Positions 1-10,106 of a stretch of DNA of 38,645 nucleotides are shown one piece after another (position 1 is the stretch's first letter; the number at the start of each line of letters is the position of its first letter). Source of the DNA: an uncultured Pseudomonadota bacterium (GTDB taxonomy: Bacteria; Pseudomonadota; Gammaproteobacteria; Methylococcales; Methylomonadaceae); NCBI GenBank assembly GCA_903847275.1, contig CAINDC010000146.1, positions 1 to 38,645 of the forward strand, in the 5' to 3' direction. The position numbers and the translations under genes were made by a program. The notes under the pieces are model-generated. The model saw only the letters and a program-made list of their open reading frames with translations. It ran no database searches and was not told where the DNA came from.

Positions 1-279
1 GGATTTTATACCACAAAAAATGACTCCGAACGTAGGCAAATGCTGTATTGCTGTGGTGGAAAACATCGTTATTCTGAAACAAGTTACAGTGGATTATGGG
101 GAAAACAAGGCAGTTTCAAAGAATATGAACAAGCCGCGAAACTCTTCTGTTATGGGCTTTCAGCGGATGCGATTGCCGATGTACTGGGAAAAGACGTGAG
201 AACAATCACCACTTGGCTTTTGTGCATGAGTAAGAAATCGAAATTATTTCACGAAACGATGTGCTTAAATTTAACGATG
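1..279 (+). pseudogene. transposase N-terminal fragment, truncated
   Basis: The frame is open from the first base of the window. It carries a CC pair in a zinc-ribbon-like segment and then a helix-turn-helix segment (GLSADAIADVLGKDVRTITTWL in two halves), as seen at the N terminus of IS1-like transposases. No DDE/DDD catalytic region follows. Near base 276-282 the recognisable sequence changes to the end of prolyl-tRNA synthetase in another frame. The copy is therefore 3'-truncated, and it may also be cut by the window edge. The family assignment rests on the zinc-ribbon plus HTH layout only; the exact IS family cannot be given. Confidence 0.55.
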
Positions 280-485
280 GTATTGAAGTATTACTCGATG
301 ATCGAAAAGTTCGTGCGGGCTTTATGTTCTCGGATATGGATTTAATCGGCATTCCGCATTTATTGGTGATGGGCGATAAAGGTTTAGATGCTGGTACGGT
401 TGAATATAAAGGTCGAACAGATGAACAAGCCGAAGATGTTGCGATGGCGCATATTTTGGCGTTTATTCAAGCAAAGTTGAACTAA
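276..485 (+). pseudogene. proS: prolyl-tRNA synthetase, C-terminal fragment
   Basis: About 70 codons match the end of bacterial ProRS: GIEVLLDDRKVRAGFMF, then DLIGIPHLLVMGDKGLDAG and TVEYKGR, ending at a TAA. These belong to the anticodon-binding domain of class II ProRS. Upstream of about base 276 the same frame no longer resembles ProRS and reaches a stop at 231-233. The 5' end of the gene is replaced by transposase sequence in another frame. ProRS is essential, so either an intact copy exists elsewhere or this junction is a rearrangement or assembly artefact. The fragment as seen has no credible start codon or ribosome-binding site of its own; a GTG at 261 opens the frame. Confidence 0.8.
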
Positions 486-621
486 CGGCACAATTCGTTG
501 CATCGACCATTAGCTTGATTTATTATTTGTCCGTGTTTGTCACATCAGGTTTGCCATTAAACCACAAGCCGCAAGTGACTTTCGCTCAACATGATTTTAA
601 CTTATATTTTGGAGTGACATT

Positions 622-888
622 ATGAAAGCAAAAATGAGCGCATTATTATTTTTTATCATGGCTGCGACCGCCAGTAATTTAACTTATGCTGGAGCGGACG
701 ATTTGAAATGGGTTGCACAGTGCTTGATAGATAATCAAAGCGAAGGCAAGTCAGTGGCAACTGTTGGCACATACTGCGAATGTATGAATAACAAAATGAG
801 CGACAACGAAACGTTATCTATTTCAGAGTGGGAAAAAACTCACCCGAAAGAAGAAGCAGAATGTTCAGCTAAAGCGGGTTGGAAATAA
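622..888 (+). CDS. small secreted Cys-containing protein
   Basis: An 88-residue protein with a typical Sec signal peptide: MKAKMS, a hydrophobic core, then LTYAG, with likely cleavage near residue 24. The mature part of about 64 residues has four cysteines, two of them in a YCECM motif, which suggests one or two disulfides or metal/haem-free redox chemistry in the periplasm. The start is supported by a GGAGTG ribosome-binding site ending 5 bases before the ATG. The gene stands alone between the proS fragment and a strong terminator. I do not recognise the family. Function is unknown; periplasmic location is inferred from the signal peptide. Confidence 0.75.
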   Translation: MKAKMSALLFFIMAATASNLTYAGADDLKWVAQCLIDNQSEGKSVATVGTYCECMNNKMSDNETLSISEWEKTHPKEEAECSAKAGWK

Positions 889-908
889 GTCACGCAACGT
901 TGAAACAC

Positions 909-947
909 AAAAAAGCGTCAATGCTTTTTGAGTATTGACGCTTTTTT
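909..947. terminator. bidirectional intrinsic terminator
   Basis: The arms AAAAAAGCGTCAAT (909-922) and ATTGACGCTTTTTT (934-947) are perfect inverted repeats around an 11-base loop. The A-run on one side and T-run on the other let it serve both the rightward secreted-protein gene and the leftward ferredoxin operon that converge here. Confidence 0.92.
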
Positions 948-959
948 AATGTGCTAAAT

Positions 960-1994
<1,035 letters not shown>

Positions 1995-4643
1995 TTAAAA
2001 CTCTTCCCAATCATCTGTAAATAATTCTACTTCAGCTTCTTTAGGTTTAACTGGTTTCGATACCGTTGCAGGTTTTGCTGCAGTATCTTTTTTCAATTTC
2101 ATAATTGCCGCCGCAACCGCACTCGACGTATCAGAAAAATCAGAACCATTTTCCAACATATTTCCAGCTTGTTCGTATTGTTTGGCATTAATCACTGATG
2201 CAACTTTTCCCGCAGCAACGTGAAATTTCGCGTGTTCGCTTATGCAAGTTTGATAACTGGGTAAATGTGTAATTTTTGAATGCGATTCCTCATGATGCAA
2301 CCACTTTCCGAAATCACAGCAGTTATCTTTTGAAATAGTTGCTACATCGAGAGTTTCTTTATTAGTGATTGCCGAACGTAATTTCACTTTCCATTCAACG
2401 TGCTTTTGTAACGCGCCATCTAAATCAATATCGATAGCTTCAATAGCTTCTGTCATGACAGGTTTTGCTTTTGACACAGATGTTTTATTAGAAACGGAAG
2501 TTTTCATAACTGGTGCAGAACTTGATTTAGTTTGTCCACCTGCGGTTTTAAAATTCGCCATTGTGACTGACAAGTGACGAGCCTGATCTTCTAATGCTTC
2601 TGCGGAAGCTGCTGCTTCTTCAACAAGTGCGGCATTTTGTTGTGTTACATCATCCATTTGCCCAATGGCTTGGTTGACTTGTTGAATACCAGAAGTTTGC
2701 TCATAAGAAGCGGCTGTAATTTGACCAATTGTCGCAGTGACATCTTGAATCGAATTAACAATTTCTTCCATTGTTTTACCCGCCCGCGCCACTAATGCCG
2801 TTCCATCTTCCACTTTATCAACAGAATCACTGATTAAGGCTTTAATTTCACCTGCTGCACTTGCTGCACGTTGCGCTAAATTACGTACTTCACTCGCAAC
2901 CACCGCAAAACCACGACCTTGATCGCCTGCACGCGCCGCTTCAACCGCCGCATTCAACGCCAAGATATTTGTTTGGAATGCAATTCCATCAATCACGGTA
3001 ATAATATCAACGACTTTACGCGATGATTCGTTAATGTCTTCCATTGTGGTGACAACTTGATTAACAACTGCCACACCTTGTCGCGCAATTTCTGATGATG
3101 CTAACGCCATTTCATTGGCGTGTTTCGCATTTTCACTGTTCGCTTGAACGGTTGATGTGAGTTCTTGCATGCTTGCGGCAGTTTCTTCCAAACTTGCTGC
3201 TTGTTGCTCAGTGCGTTGCGATAAATCGTTATTTCCCGCTGCAATTTCTTGAGATGCCGTGTTAATTGTATCGGTCGAATCTTTGATTTCACCCACTAAT
3301 GCTTTGAGATTTTCCACCGTGCCGTTCAACGCATTTTTAACATTATTGAACGCGCCTGCTGGATATTCAGTGGTAATTGCTTGTGTTAAATCGCCTTGTG
3401 CTAACGCATTCGATAATTTCAATACATCACCAAAAGAAACTTCACTGGTTTCCATCAAATTATTCAAATTCGTCAACATATCTTTAAACATAAATTTAAA
3501 TTGACTGGTATCACTACGTTTAGAAAAATCACCTTGTGCGCCTGCAACAGAAAGCATTTCGATGTCTTTACTCATACTTGCCAATGCACTTTTTACGGCA
3601 TCAATCGCTACGGTAATTTTCGCTTTTTCTCCAGGTAAACGATCAATATCACGTTGAAAATCACCACTTGCATATTGTGTCACTATATCAACTACGTGCA
3701 TTTTTACAGCGATATGCGACTGTACTAATCGGTTGATTTCGCTCGCCATTTCACTGTATGAACCTTGAAACTTTGAAACATCGATTTTTTCGCTAATAAA
3801 ACCTTCGTCGTGTTTTTTCGCCATCACACGTTGAGCCAAAATGAGTTCGTTGATGGTGTTTTGCATTGTTTTTAACGAATAAAGTAAACTGCTGTTATCA
3901 CGCGGCTGTAACGTAATTGACGTATTTAAATTTCCAGCAGATACATTTTTAACCTGCTTCACTGCATCTACTAATTCGCCACCTAATTCACGCATTAAAT
4001 AACGTGAAAATGCCATTCCGATTAACACGCTAAAAATAAAACCAATAGAAATGATGACAACAAGTACTATTAAATTAAATTCGTAAATTTCAGACGATTT
4101 TTCGGCAGATTGTTGAGCAAATTTTTCTTTGAGTTTACTTAATTCATTTACCTTTTCATCTATACGTTTACCGAGTGGTGCTTGGGCTTCTAAAATTACG
4201 TTAAATTCAGGTGTAATTTGCATTAAATTGGAGGATTGAATCATCACAAGCATTTGCAATGTTAATCTTTCCCACTCAGGTACAACACTTTCTAGTTCAG
4301 TAAAGATAATTTTTGCTTGCTCTGAATGAAAAAGTTTTTGGCTTGCACTTAAATTTTCTTTGAATAATTTCATATTTTCTTTAGCAAATTCAACTTTTTC
4401 AGCTGTTTTTACTGGATCAGATTCAAGTATTGCAGTTCTCCACTCACGTGCGGCAATTAGACGATTTATTTTCGCTTCTTTTATGAGCGAAACACCTAAT
4501 AAATCTTCGCTGTATAACTTATCAACGAAACCATCGATGCGATTCATATTCACAACACCAATGATGCCGATTATTAAGCCAATAACTGCGACAACAATAA
4601 AACTACATACTAATTTTGTTCCTAGTTTCATATTTTCAAACAT
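1995..4643 (-). CDS. methyl-accepting chemotaxis protein, poly-HAMP, CZB domain
   Basis: An 882-residue transmembrane chemoreceptor. TM1 is at about residues 10-32. A helical periplasmic region of about 155 residues (4HB-like) follows, then TM2 at about 190-212. Next come up to five HAMP-like repeats, recognisable by recurring AGNL, SGDF, QGDF and QGDL turns. The cytoplasmic hairpin peaks near residue 560 (FQTNILALNAAVEAARAG). A C-terminal zinc-binding CZB domain spans about 745-825, with the HVEWK, CDFGKW and HAKFH motifs that hold the His/Cys ligands. The last residues, DDWEEF, resemble the WxxF pentapeptide that tethers CheR/CheB. An AGGAGA ribosome-binding site precedes the ATG, and the start overlaps the end of the upstream uspA-like gene by 8 bases. 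Confidence 0.95.
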   Translation of the reverse strand: MFENMKLGTKLVCSFIVVAVIGLIIGIIGVVNMNRIDGFVDKLYSEDLLGVSLIKEAKINRLIAAREWRTAILESDPVKTAEKVEFAKENMKLFKENLSASQKLFHSEQAKIIFTELESVVPEWERLTLQMLVMIQSSNLMQITPEFNVILEAQAPLGKRIDEKVNELSKLKEKFAQQSAEKSSEIYEFNLIVLVVIISIGFIFSVLIGMAFSRYLMRELGGELVDAVKQVKNVSAGNLNTSITLQPRDNSSLLYSLKTMQNTINELILAQRVMAKKHDEGFISEKIDVSKFQGSYSEMASEINRLVQSHIAVKMHVVDIVTQYASGDFQRDIDRLPGEKAKITVAIDAVKSALASMSKDIEMLSVAGAQGDFSKRSDTSQFKFMFKDMLTNLNNLMETSEVSFGDVLKLSNALAQGDLTQAITTEYPAGAFNNVKNALNGTVENLKALVGEIKDSTDTINTASQEIAAGNNDLSQRTEQQAASLEETAASMQELTSTVQANSENAKHANEMALASSEIARQGVAVVNQVVTTMEDINESSRKVVDIITVIDGIAFQTNILALNAAVEAARAGDQGRGFAVVASEVRNLAQRAASAAGEIKALISDSVDKVEDGTALVARAGKTMEEIVNSIQDVTATIGQITAASYEQTSGIQQVNQAIGQMDDVTQQNAALVEEAAASAEALEDQARHLSVTMANFKTAGGQTKSSSAPVMKTSVSNKTSVSKAKPVMTEAIEAIDIDLDGALQKHVEWKVKLRSAITNKETLDVATISKDNCCDFGKWLHHEESHSKITHLPSYQTCISEHAKFHVAAGKVASVINAKQYEQAGNMLENGSDFSDTSSAVAAAIMKLKKDTAAKPATVSKPVKPKEAEVELFTDDWEEF

Positions 4644-5106
4644 TCTGCTCTCCTAAAATCTTATGCGCGTGTTTTAGCCTAACGGCTAAAACATCGCAAG
4701 GTGCGTGATGCAAAACATCGTTCGCAGTTGAACCCAATAATAATGCTAATCCGTGTCGACCGTGTGAACCGACAATAATTAAATCGACTTTTTCTTGTTC
4801 GGCAAGCGCACAAATTTCTTCTTTTGGCGACCCCCAAATTAACCAACGTTGGTTTTCTGGCACATTTAAAAATTTGCCAATTTCGTTCAATTTAACTTTT
4901 TCTTGTTCGAGTAACGTATTATCCGTTTCATCATCAAGCGCAATAATGGTTCCGTAGCTTACGTCTGGCATGGGAATACTGTCTAAAATGTGAACGATAC
5001 TGATATTTGTGTCATCAAGTAATTCCATTTCTGACACACGCTTCACTAGACAATCCGTGTCTTCTGAAAAATCGACCGCGAGGAGAATGTGTTTGTAACA
5101 TTTCAT
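4636..5106 (-). CDS. universal stress protein, UspA family
   Basis: A 156-residue cytoplasmic Usp domain protein. The N-terminal strand YKHILLAVDFSED and the C-terminal ATP-binding motif (GSHGRHGLALLLGS) are of the GxxG-x9-G(S/T) type, so an ATP-binding Usp is expected. It lies 13 bases after the glycosyltransferase gene and overlaps the chemoreceptor start, so the three are very likely co-transcribed. Usp proteins usually dimerise and act under stress or starvation; here the fixed position beside a chemoreceptor hints at a signalling link, which is inference. It is a single-domain member, not a tandem Usp. Confidence 0.93.
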   Translation of the reverse strand: MKCYKHILLAVDFSEDTDCLVKRVSEMELLDDTNISIVHILDSIPMPDVSYGTIIALDDETDNTLLEQEKVKLNEIGKFLNVPENQRWLIWGSPKEEICALAEQEKVDLIIVGSHGRHGLALLLGSTANDVLHHAPCDVLAVRLKHAHKILGEQNV

Positions 5107-5119
5107 TATTTTTCTCGTT

Positions 5120-7261
5120 TTATCTCAAACCATCAATGACAACAGGCGTTTGCCCATGTTGAACCAAATTCCAGTTCGCCAACAAATCATCGTGATGAAT
5201 TTCCACCCACGCCAAAACCAAACGTTCTTGTTTTGTCGGTAAATTACTTTGTGTCATTTCAATTGGATTCAAAGTAATTCGTGCTGTCGAACCTTGAAAA
5301 TCTGCGTGAATGTGTGGCAGACTGGTTTCTTTCGGCGCACGTTTCATGCGAATCACAATGCCATAAAACAAACTTAAAACGGCAAACTCGCTCGTATTAA
5401 AAGACGTTGAAGTTGTAACGTGTTTTGTTTTTTTACTTGGAATACCTTGCGTGATAGCTCGTTCATACAACATTTCAATATCACGGACTTGCTGTGGCAT
5501 ATTGAACAAATCACACGTTGAACGACGCGCTTCGATATTTCGGCGCAAATCGGCAACGTGTGGACGATTCGCCGCTAATTCAATCGCTTTTTCTTCGTAA
5601 TCTTCAAAATTGTAAGTAATCAATTCATCAAATCCGAGCGAGTGCAACAAACTTCCCGCCATGCGTGATGCAAAGGTTTTTCCCGTCAATGTCAAAATCG
5701 GCAAGCCCATAAACAACGCATCATTCGCTGTTGTACCACCGTTAAATGGCGTGCAATCTAAAAACACGTCTGCGACTTGATAACGCGCTAAATAATCAGC
5801 AGGTGAAACACGCGATGCAAAAATTAACCGTTCTTTTTCGATGCCATGAGCCACTGCCGCATTCACCATATTTTCATGCGCCCATTCATTATCCGCTAAC
5901 AACCACAACACGCTGTCTGGTACACGTTTTAAAATTCGCATCCAACACGCAAACATTTCTTCGGTGATTTTGTAGTTGTTATTAAATGAACAAAAAACAA
6001 ACGCATCATCTGGTAAGTCACAACTTGCCCGAGTTGGTTTTTCACCGACAGGTCGTTGACGATCCGAAACTTGGAAAACGTGCGGCATATAAAGCGGTGT
6101 TTCACTGAAATACGTTGCTAATTCAGGTGGAATCAAAAACTCGTCACCAATCACATAATCGATATTCGGTAACGCAGTAGTACCTGGAAAACCTAAATAG
6201 GTCACTTGAACTGGTGCGGGACGATACGCCAAAATGTTTGGACGAACACCTGATGTTAATCCTTGCAAATCGACTAACAAGTCAATTTCATGCGAATGAA
6301 TACAACGTGCGGCTTCTTCGTCAGTCATATTTGCAACGGAAATAAATGTATCCATCGCGCCAACAACTCTTGCTCGCAACGCTGAATCATCTGGCGGTGT
6401 TAGACAAAAGCCAAAAACTTCAAATTTGTTGCGGTCATGTAATTCATACATTTCAACGGTTAAAAGTGAAACCGCGTGCGTGCGAAAATCGGATGACAAA
6501 TAACCAATCCGAATTTTTTTGTGATTATAGGGTGCTTGATTTTCAACTAATTGAGGTAAATTTTTATCAACTTTTTCTATAACAAAATTTTGTGAATTTT
6601 CAAGTTGGTCTTGCGGTTCATTTGATGCGCTTAACATGGCTAATGCCGATGTTCCTTGCATCATCGCGGCTTTCGACACCCCCAAAACTGATTTGTAAAC
6701 GGGCCATTCACATTGTTTTTGACGTAAATGCACCCAATGCGAAATCACTTTTGATTGATTTGGATTGAGCAACAAACTTTGGGTTAAAAATTGTTCTGAT
6801 TCTTTAAAATTTCGTTCAATTTCTAATAATCGCCCTAAACTGTTCAATCCCAAAATATAGATTTTTTTATCTTCGTCTGACAACGCGACATATTCATATT
6901 TTGAAATAATACCGCGCCATTGATTTAACGCCTCTTCAATACGATTTTGACGCTCAAGCGTCGCACCTAAATTGAATTGCCCTTGAATAAAATCAGGGTG
7001 AATTTCGATAGAATCGCGATAAGCTTGCTCTGCTTTTTCAGGTAAATTTTGTTGATCTAAAATCACTGCTAAATTGAAATATGCCGCATAACGGACAGGT
7101 GAATCGCTGTGTTTAATCCACGTTTCATAAAGTTCAATTTGTTGCACAGGCGTTAATAAATCACCTGCTGACAATAATGCAATAATATCCATTTCTTGTT
7201 GTTTAGCCTGTCCTAAAAAGGCTTCAAAAGTGGAAGTAGTTTTAGATTTAGATTTAGTCAT
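5120..7261 (-). CDS. TPR glycosyltransferase (GT41/OGT-like) with C-terminal DUF4160-like domain
   Basis: A 713-residue protein. Residues ~1-200 are TPR-like helices (AAYFNLAVILDQQ, GQFNLGATLERQ). Residues ~245-605 are a GT41 domain of the O-GlcNAc transferase/SPINDLY class: IRIGYLSSDFRTHAV with the catalytic-site His, SFNNNYKI with the UDP-contacting Lys, and GGTTANDALFMGLPILT. Such enzymes move a sugar from a UDP-sugar to Ser/Thr of proteins such as flagellin or pilin, or to adhesins. After a Ser/Thr/Lys-rich linker, residues ~620-713 resemble a stand-alone DUF4160 protein (LFYGIVIRMK, LPHIHADF, RLVLAWVEIHHDDLLANW). It is the first gene of a tight group with uspA and the chemoreceptor. The substrate is unknown. 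Confidence 0.9.
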   Translation of the reverse strand: MTKSKSKTTSTFEAFLGQAKQQEMDIIALLSAGDLLTPVQQIELYETWIKHSDSPVRYAAYFNLAVILDQQNLPEKAEQAYRDSIEIHPDFIQGQFNLGATLERQNRIEEALNQWRGIISKYEYVALSDEDKKIYILGLNSLGRLLEIERNFKESEQFLTQSLLLNPNQSKVISHWVHLRQKQCEWPVYKSVLGVSKAAMMQGTSALAMLSASNEPQDQLENSQNFVIEKVDKNLPQLVENQAPYNHKKIRIGYLSSDFRTHAVSLLTVEMYELHDRNKFEVFGFCLTPPDDSALRARVVGAMDTFISVANMTDEEAARCIHSHEIDLLVDLQGLTSGVRPNILAYRPAPVQVTYLGFPGTTALPNIDYVIGDEFLIPPELATYFSETPLYMPHVFQVSDRQRPVGEKPTRASCDLPDDAFVFCSFNNNYKITEEMFACWMRILKRVPDSVLWLLADNEWAHENMVNAAVAHGIEKERLIFASRVSPADYLARYQVADVFLDCTPFNGGTTANDALFMGLPILTLTGKTFASRMAGSLLHSLGFDELITYNFEDYEEKAIELAANRPHVADLRRNIEARRSTCDLFNMPQQVRDIEMLYERAITQGIPSKKTKHVTTSTSFNTSEFAVLSLFYGIVIRMKRAPKETSLPHIHADFQGSTARITLNPIEMTQSNLPTKQERLVLAWVEIHHDDLLANWNLVQHGQTPVVIDGLR

Positions 7262-7315
7262 GTGAAATTCTCAAAAATAAAATGAAGCAAAATAATAACG
7301 AAATTACAGCAAATA

Positions 7316-8602
7316 CTATGCCGCTAAATTCACTTTGCGTAAACGTGCATAATAAAAACCATCACAACCATGTTCACCCGTCAAGATTTGCCAACCATGT
7401 TTAGCTGGATTTAAATCGAAAGGTATTTCTTGTGCGTTTGGAGTTTCAGCCAAAAATTTTGCAATTTGGTCTTCGTTTTCCACTTTTAAAATAGAACACG
7501 TCGCATAAACCAACAAGCCATCCTCTTTTAACATTAACCATGCTGCTTTTAAAATATCGTTTTGCAACATTGGTAACGCTGTTAAATCATCGGCACGACG
7601 CAAAATTTTAATATCAGGATGGCGACGAATTACGCCCAACGCAGAACACGGCGCATCAACCAAAATACGGTCAAAACAGTTTCCATTCCACCAATCCTCA
7701 GGTTGCGTTGCATCACCGACAATCAATTGGGCTGATAAGTTTAATCGCTGCAAATTTGTTTCAACCCTTAACATTCGTGTTGCATCAATATCTACCGCCA
7801 CGCATTCTAAATCGGATTGAGATTCTAAAATATGCGCGGTTTTACCTGCTGGTGCGGCACATAAATCCAATACTCGCTGCCCTGCTTTTAAATCCAGCAA
7901 CGTCGCTGCAAATTGTGCCGCCGTGTCTTGAACTGAAACCATTCCGCTTTCAAAATTCGGTAACGAAAAAACAGCAACGGGTTTAACTAATCGAATTGCT
8001 GACGGACAACATTCAACAGCTTCCGCTTCAATGCTTAAATCTGCTAATTGCTGCAAATAATTTTCGCGCGAAGTTTGTAACGCATTAACACGCAAAACCA
8101 TTGGCGGAAATTCATTATTTGCCTGAAAAATTTGTGCGGCTTTTTCACCCCAATCACTTTCAATGCGTGAAACCAACCATTTTGGATGTGAATACAATGC
8201 AACAGGCGTTGAATTTGCAAGCGTTTCGAGTTGTTCTTGTTCACGCAAATAACGACGCAATAGCGCGTTAATTAAATTTTTTGCCCACGATTTTTTGCGC
8301 GTAGCATCAACCGTTTCAGAAACAGCGGCGTGAGTTTTTACCCGCATAAATGCTAATTGATATAAACCTATCAGTGCCAAGACGTAAATTTCGACATCTT
8401 TAATCGGCTTATCTAAAAGCTGAGTCAAAATGAATTGCAAACGATGATAATAACGACAAACGCCATAACAAACCGCTTGCACAAACGCTTTATCTTGAGG
8501 ATTTTCGAGGGCGGACAAAGTGTGTTCTAACGCGGCAGTGAGCGATTGCCCACCATCTAAAACTCGAACCAATGTTCGAGCGGCAATCAATCGAGTATTC
8601 AT
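7316..8602 (-). CDS. rsmB: 16S rRNA m5C967 methyltransferase RsmB
   Basis: RsmB methylates C967 of 16S rRNA using S-adenosylmethionine. The 428-residue protein has the expected N-terminal NusB-like RNA-binding domain (about 1-135) followed by a Rossmann-fold methyltransferase. The two cysteines of this class are present: VDAPCSALG near residue 321 and YATCSI near 368. The SAM-binding motif VLDLCAAPAGKTAH also carries the class signature. E. coli RsmB is 429 residues. The start overlaps the end of fmt by 4 bases, as in most gammaproteobacteria. Confidence 0.97.
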   Translation of the reverse strand: MNTRLIAARTLVRVLDGGQSLTAALEHTLSALENPQDKAFVQAVCYGVCRYYHRLQFILTQLLDKPIKDVEIYVLALIGLYQLAFMRVKTHAAVSETVDATRKKSWAKNLINALLRRYLREQEQLETLANSTPVALYSHPKWLVSRIESDWGEKAAQIFQANNEFPPMVLRVNALQTSRENYLQQLADLSIEAEAVECCPSAIRLVKPVAVFSLPNFESGMVSVQDTAAQFAATLLDLKAGQRVLDLCAAPAGKTAHILESQSDLECVAVDIDATRMLRVETNLQRLNLSAQLIVGDATQPEDWWNGNCFDRILVDAPCSALGVIRRHPDIKILRRADDLTALPMLQNDILKAAWLMLKEDGLLVYATCSILKVENEDQIAKFLAETPNAQEIPFDLNPAKHGWQILTGEHGCDGFYYARLRKVNLAA

Positions 8603-9522
8603 CCGAGTGTCGCGCCATTCACATCATGTGCAGCTAAAAATGCCGTTGCACTCATGCGCTTGCCATTTGGTAATTGCAATTCATGAATTCGGACAAAACC
8701 ATTACCAGATGCGACATCTAACGTTTTAGTCGTACAACGCACTTGTCCCGCTGACAAATTTGTTGTTTCGTCCAACACTTCTGCATTCCAAACTTTCATC
8801 ACCAAACCGTTATAAATAGTTTGTGCGACAGGTTTTGGATTTAAACCATGAATTTTTCGGACTAATTTTTCAGCCGATTCTGACCAATTAATTGCCGCTT
8901 CTTCTTTCGTTAATTTTGCAGCATACGTCATTAAATTTTCATCTTGAGATTCAGCGTGCAACGTTCCATTTTTGATTTGTTGCAACACTTTTTCTAAGCC
9001 AATCGCACTTAATTTTGAAAGTTCATCATGGACTATTGCAGACGTATCGGTGGTTTTAATGGCATAAACTTCTTTGTGCAACATATCGCCCGCATCCAAC
9101 TTTTTCACGATTTGCATAATTGTCACGCCCGTTTCTTTATCGCCTTCAATCACAGCGCGTTGAATCGGAGCTGCACCGCGCCAACGTGGCAATAATGAAC
9201 CGTGTCCATTGATGCAGCCAAAACGCGGCGCATCTAAAACCGTTTGCGGCAACATCATTCCGTAAGCAACAACGACCATTAAATCAGCGTTAAAATTTTG
9301 AAACGTTTGAAATTCATCATCGGTTTTCAGCGTCAATGGTTGTAAAACAGGAATGTTATGCGCCAATGCCAATACTTTTACAGGTGATGGTTGCAAATGT
9401 TGCCCGCGCCCAGCAGGTCTATCGGGTTGAGTGTAAACCGCGCAAATGTCATGCCCCAAATCAATTAACTTTTGCAAACTCGGCACTGCAAATTCGGGTG
9501 TTCCTGCAAAAATAATTCTCAT
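8599..9522 (-). CDS. fmt: methionyl-tRNA formyltransferase
   Basis: Fmt formylates Met-tRNAfMet with 10-formyltetrahydrofolate to make the initiator tRNA. In this 307-residue protein the catalytic residues are visible: Asn105 and His107 in INGHGSLLP and Asp143 in KLDAGDML. The C-terminal OB-like domain, which grips the tRNA, covers about residues 205-307. It sits between def and rsmB with 4-base overlaps on both sides, so the three are co-translated. This is the classical def-fmt-rsmB group. Confidence 0.97.
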   Translation of the reverse strand: MRIIFAGTPEFAVPSLQKLIDLGHDICAVYTQPDRPAGRGQHLQPSPVKVLALAHNIPVLQPLTLKTDDEFQTFQNFNADLMVVVAYGMMLPQTVLDAPRFGCINGHGSLLPRWRGAAPIQRAVIEGDKETGVTIMQIVKKLDAGDMLHKEVYAIKTTDTSAIVHDELSKLSAIGLEKVLQQIKNGTLHAESQDENLMTYAAKLTKEEAAINWSESAEKLVRKIHGLNPKPVAQTIYNGLVMKVWNAEVLDETTNLSAGQVRCTTKTLDVASGNGFVRIHELQLPNGKRMSATAFLAAHDVNGATLG

Positions 9523-10028
9523 GCTTTGCCTTCTAATCGGTGCATTTTTTCGATTTTTGTTTTGATGCGCTGACGCTTTAATTGCGATAAATAATCAATA
9601 AATAATTTGCCATTCAAATGGTCAATTTCATGCTGAATACAGGTCGAAAGTAAATCATTGGCTTCGATTTCGATTTCTTTACCATTTCGATCTAGCCCTT
9701 TGACGATAATGTGACCAGGACGAATGATTTTTTCATAACTTTCTGGCACGGATAGACAGCCTTCTTTGTATTCAAATTCGCCGTCTTTACTAATAATTTC
9801 AGGATTTATAAGGCATAACGGCGCATTTTTTTCTTCGCTGGTGTCGATAACCAAAAGTCGAAGGTGAACGTTTACCTGCGTGGCAGCTAAACCAATGCCG
9901 CCCGTGTGATACATAGTTTCAAGCATATCGTCGATAAGCGTTTGAAGACTGCTATCTATATCTTTTATTGGCTTGGCAATTTTTCGTAATCGCTCATCTG
10001 GAAATTCGAGAATCGTTAGAATACTCAA
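9519..10028 (-). CDS. def: peptide deformylase
   Basis: Def removes the formyl group from nascent proteins. All three metal-site motifs are present: GIGLAATQ (44-51), EGCLS (89-93, Cys91 is a ligand) and HEIDH (133-137, with Glu134 catalytic). The 169-residue length equals the family norm. The start is a TTG, chosen because a strong AGGAGAG ribosome-binding site lies 4 bases upstream and the resulting N terminus ([10 protein letters not shown]) matches the family. The gene is divergent from the LysM gene, with 78 bases between the starts. Confidence 0.97.
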   Translation of the reverse strand: MSILTILEFPDERLRKIAKPIKDIDSSLQTLIDDMLETMYHTGGIGLAATQVNVHLRLLVIDTSEEKNAPLCLINPEIISKDGEFEYKEGCLSVPESYEKIIRPGHIIVKGLDRNGKEIEIEANDLLSTCIQHEIDHLNGKLFIDYLSQLKRQRIKTKIEKMHRLEGKA

Positions 10029-10106
10029 GGTACTCTCCTCTATAATGTTGAAAAATTTAAATAGACGCGAATTCTATCCGAAATCACACTAATTTTGTTG
10101 TCACAC

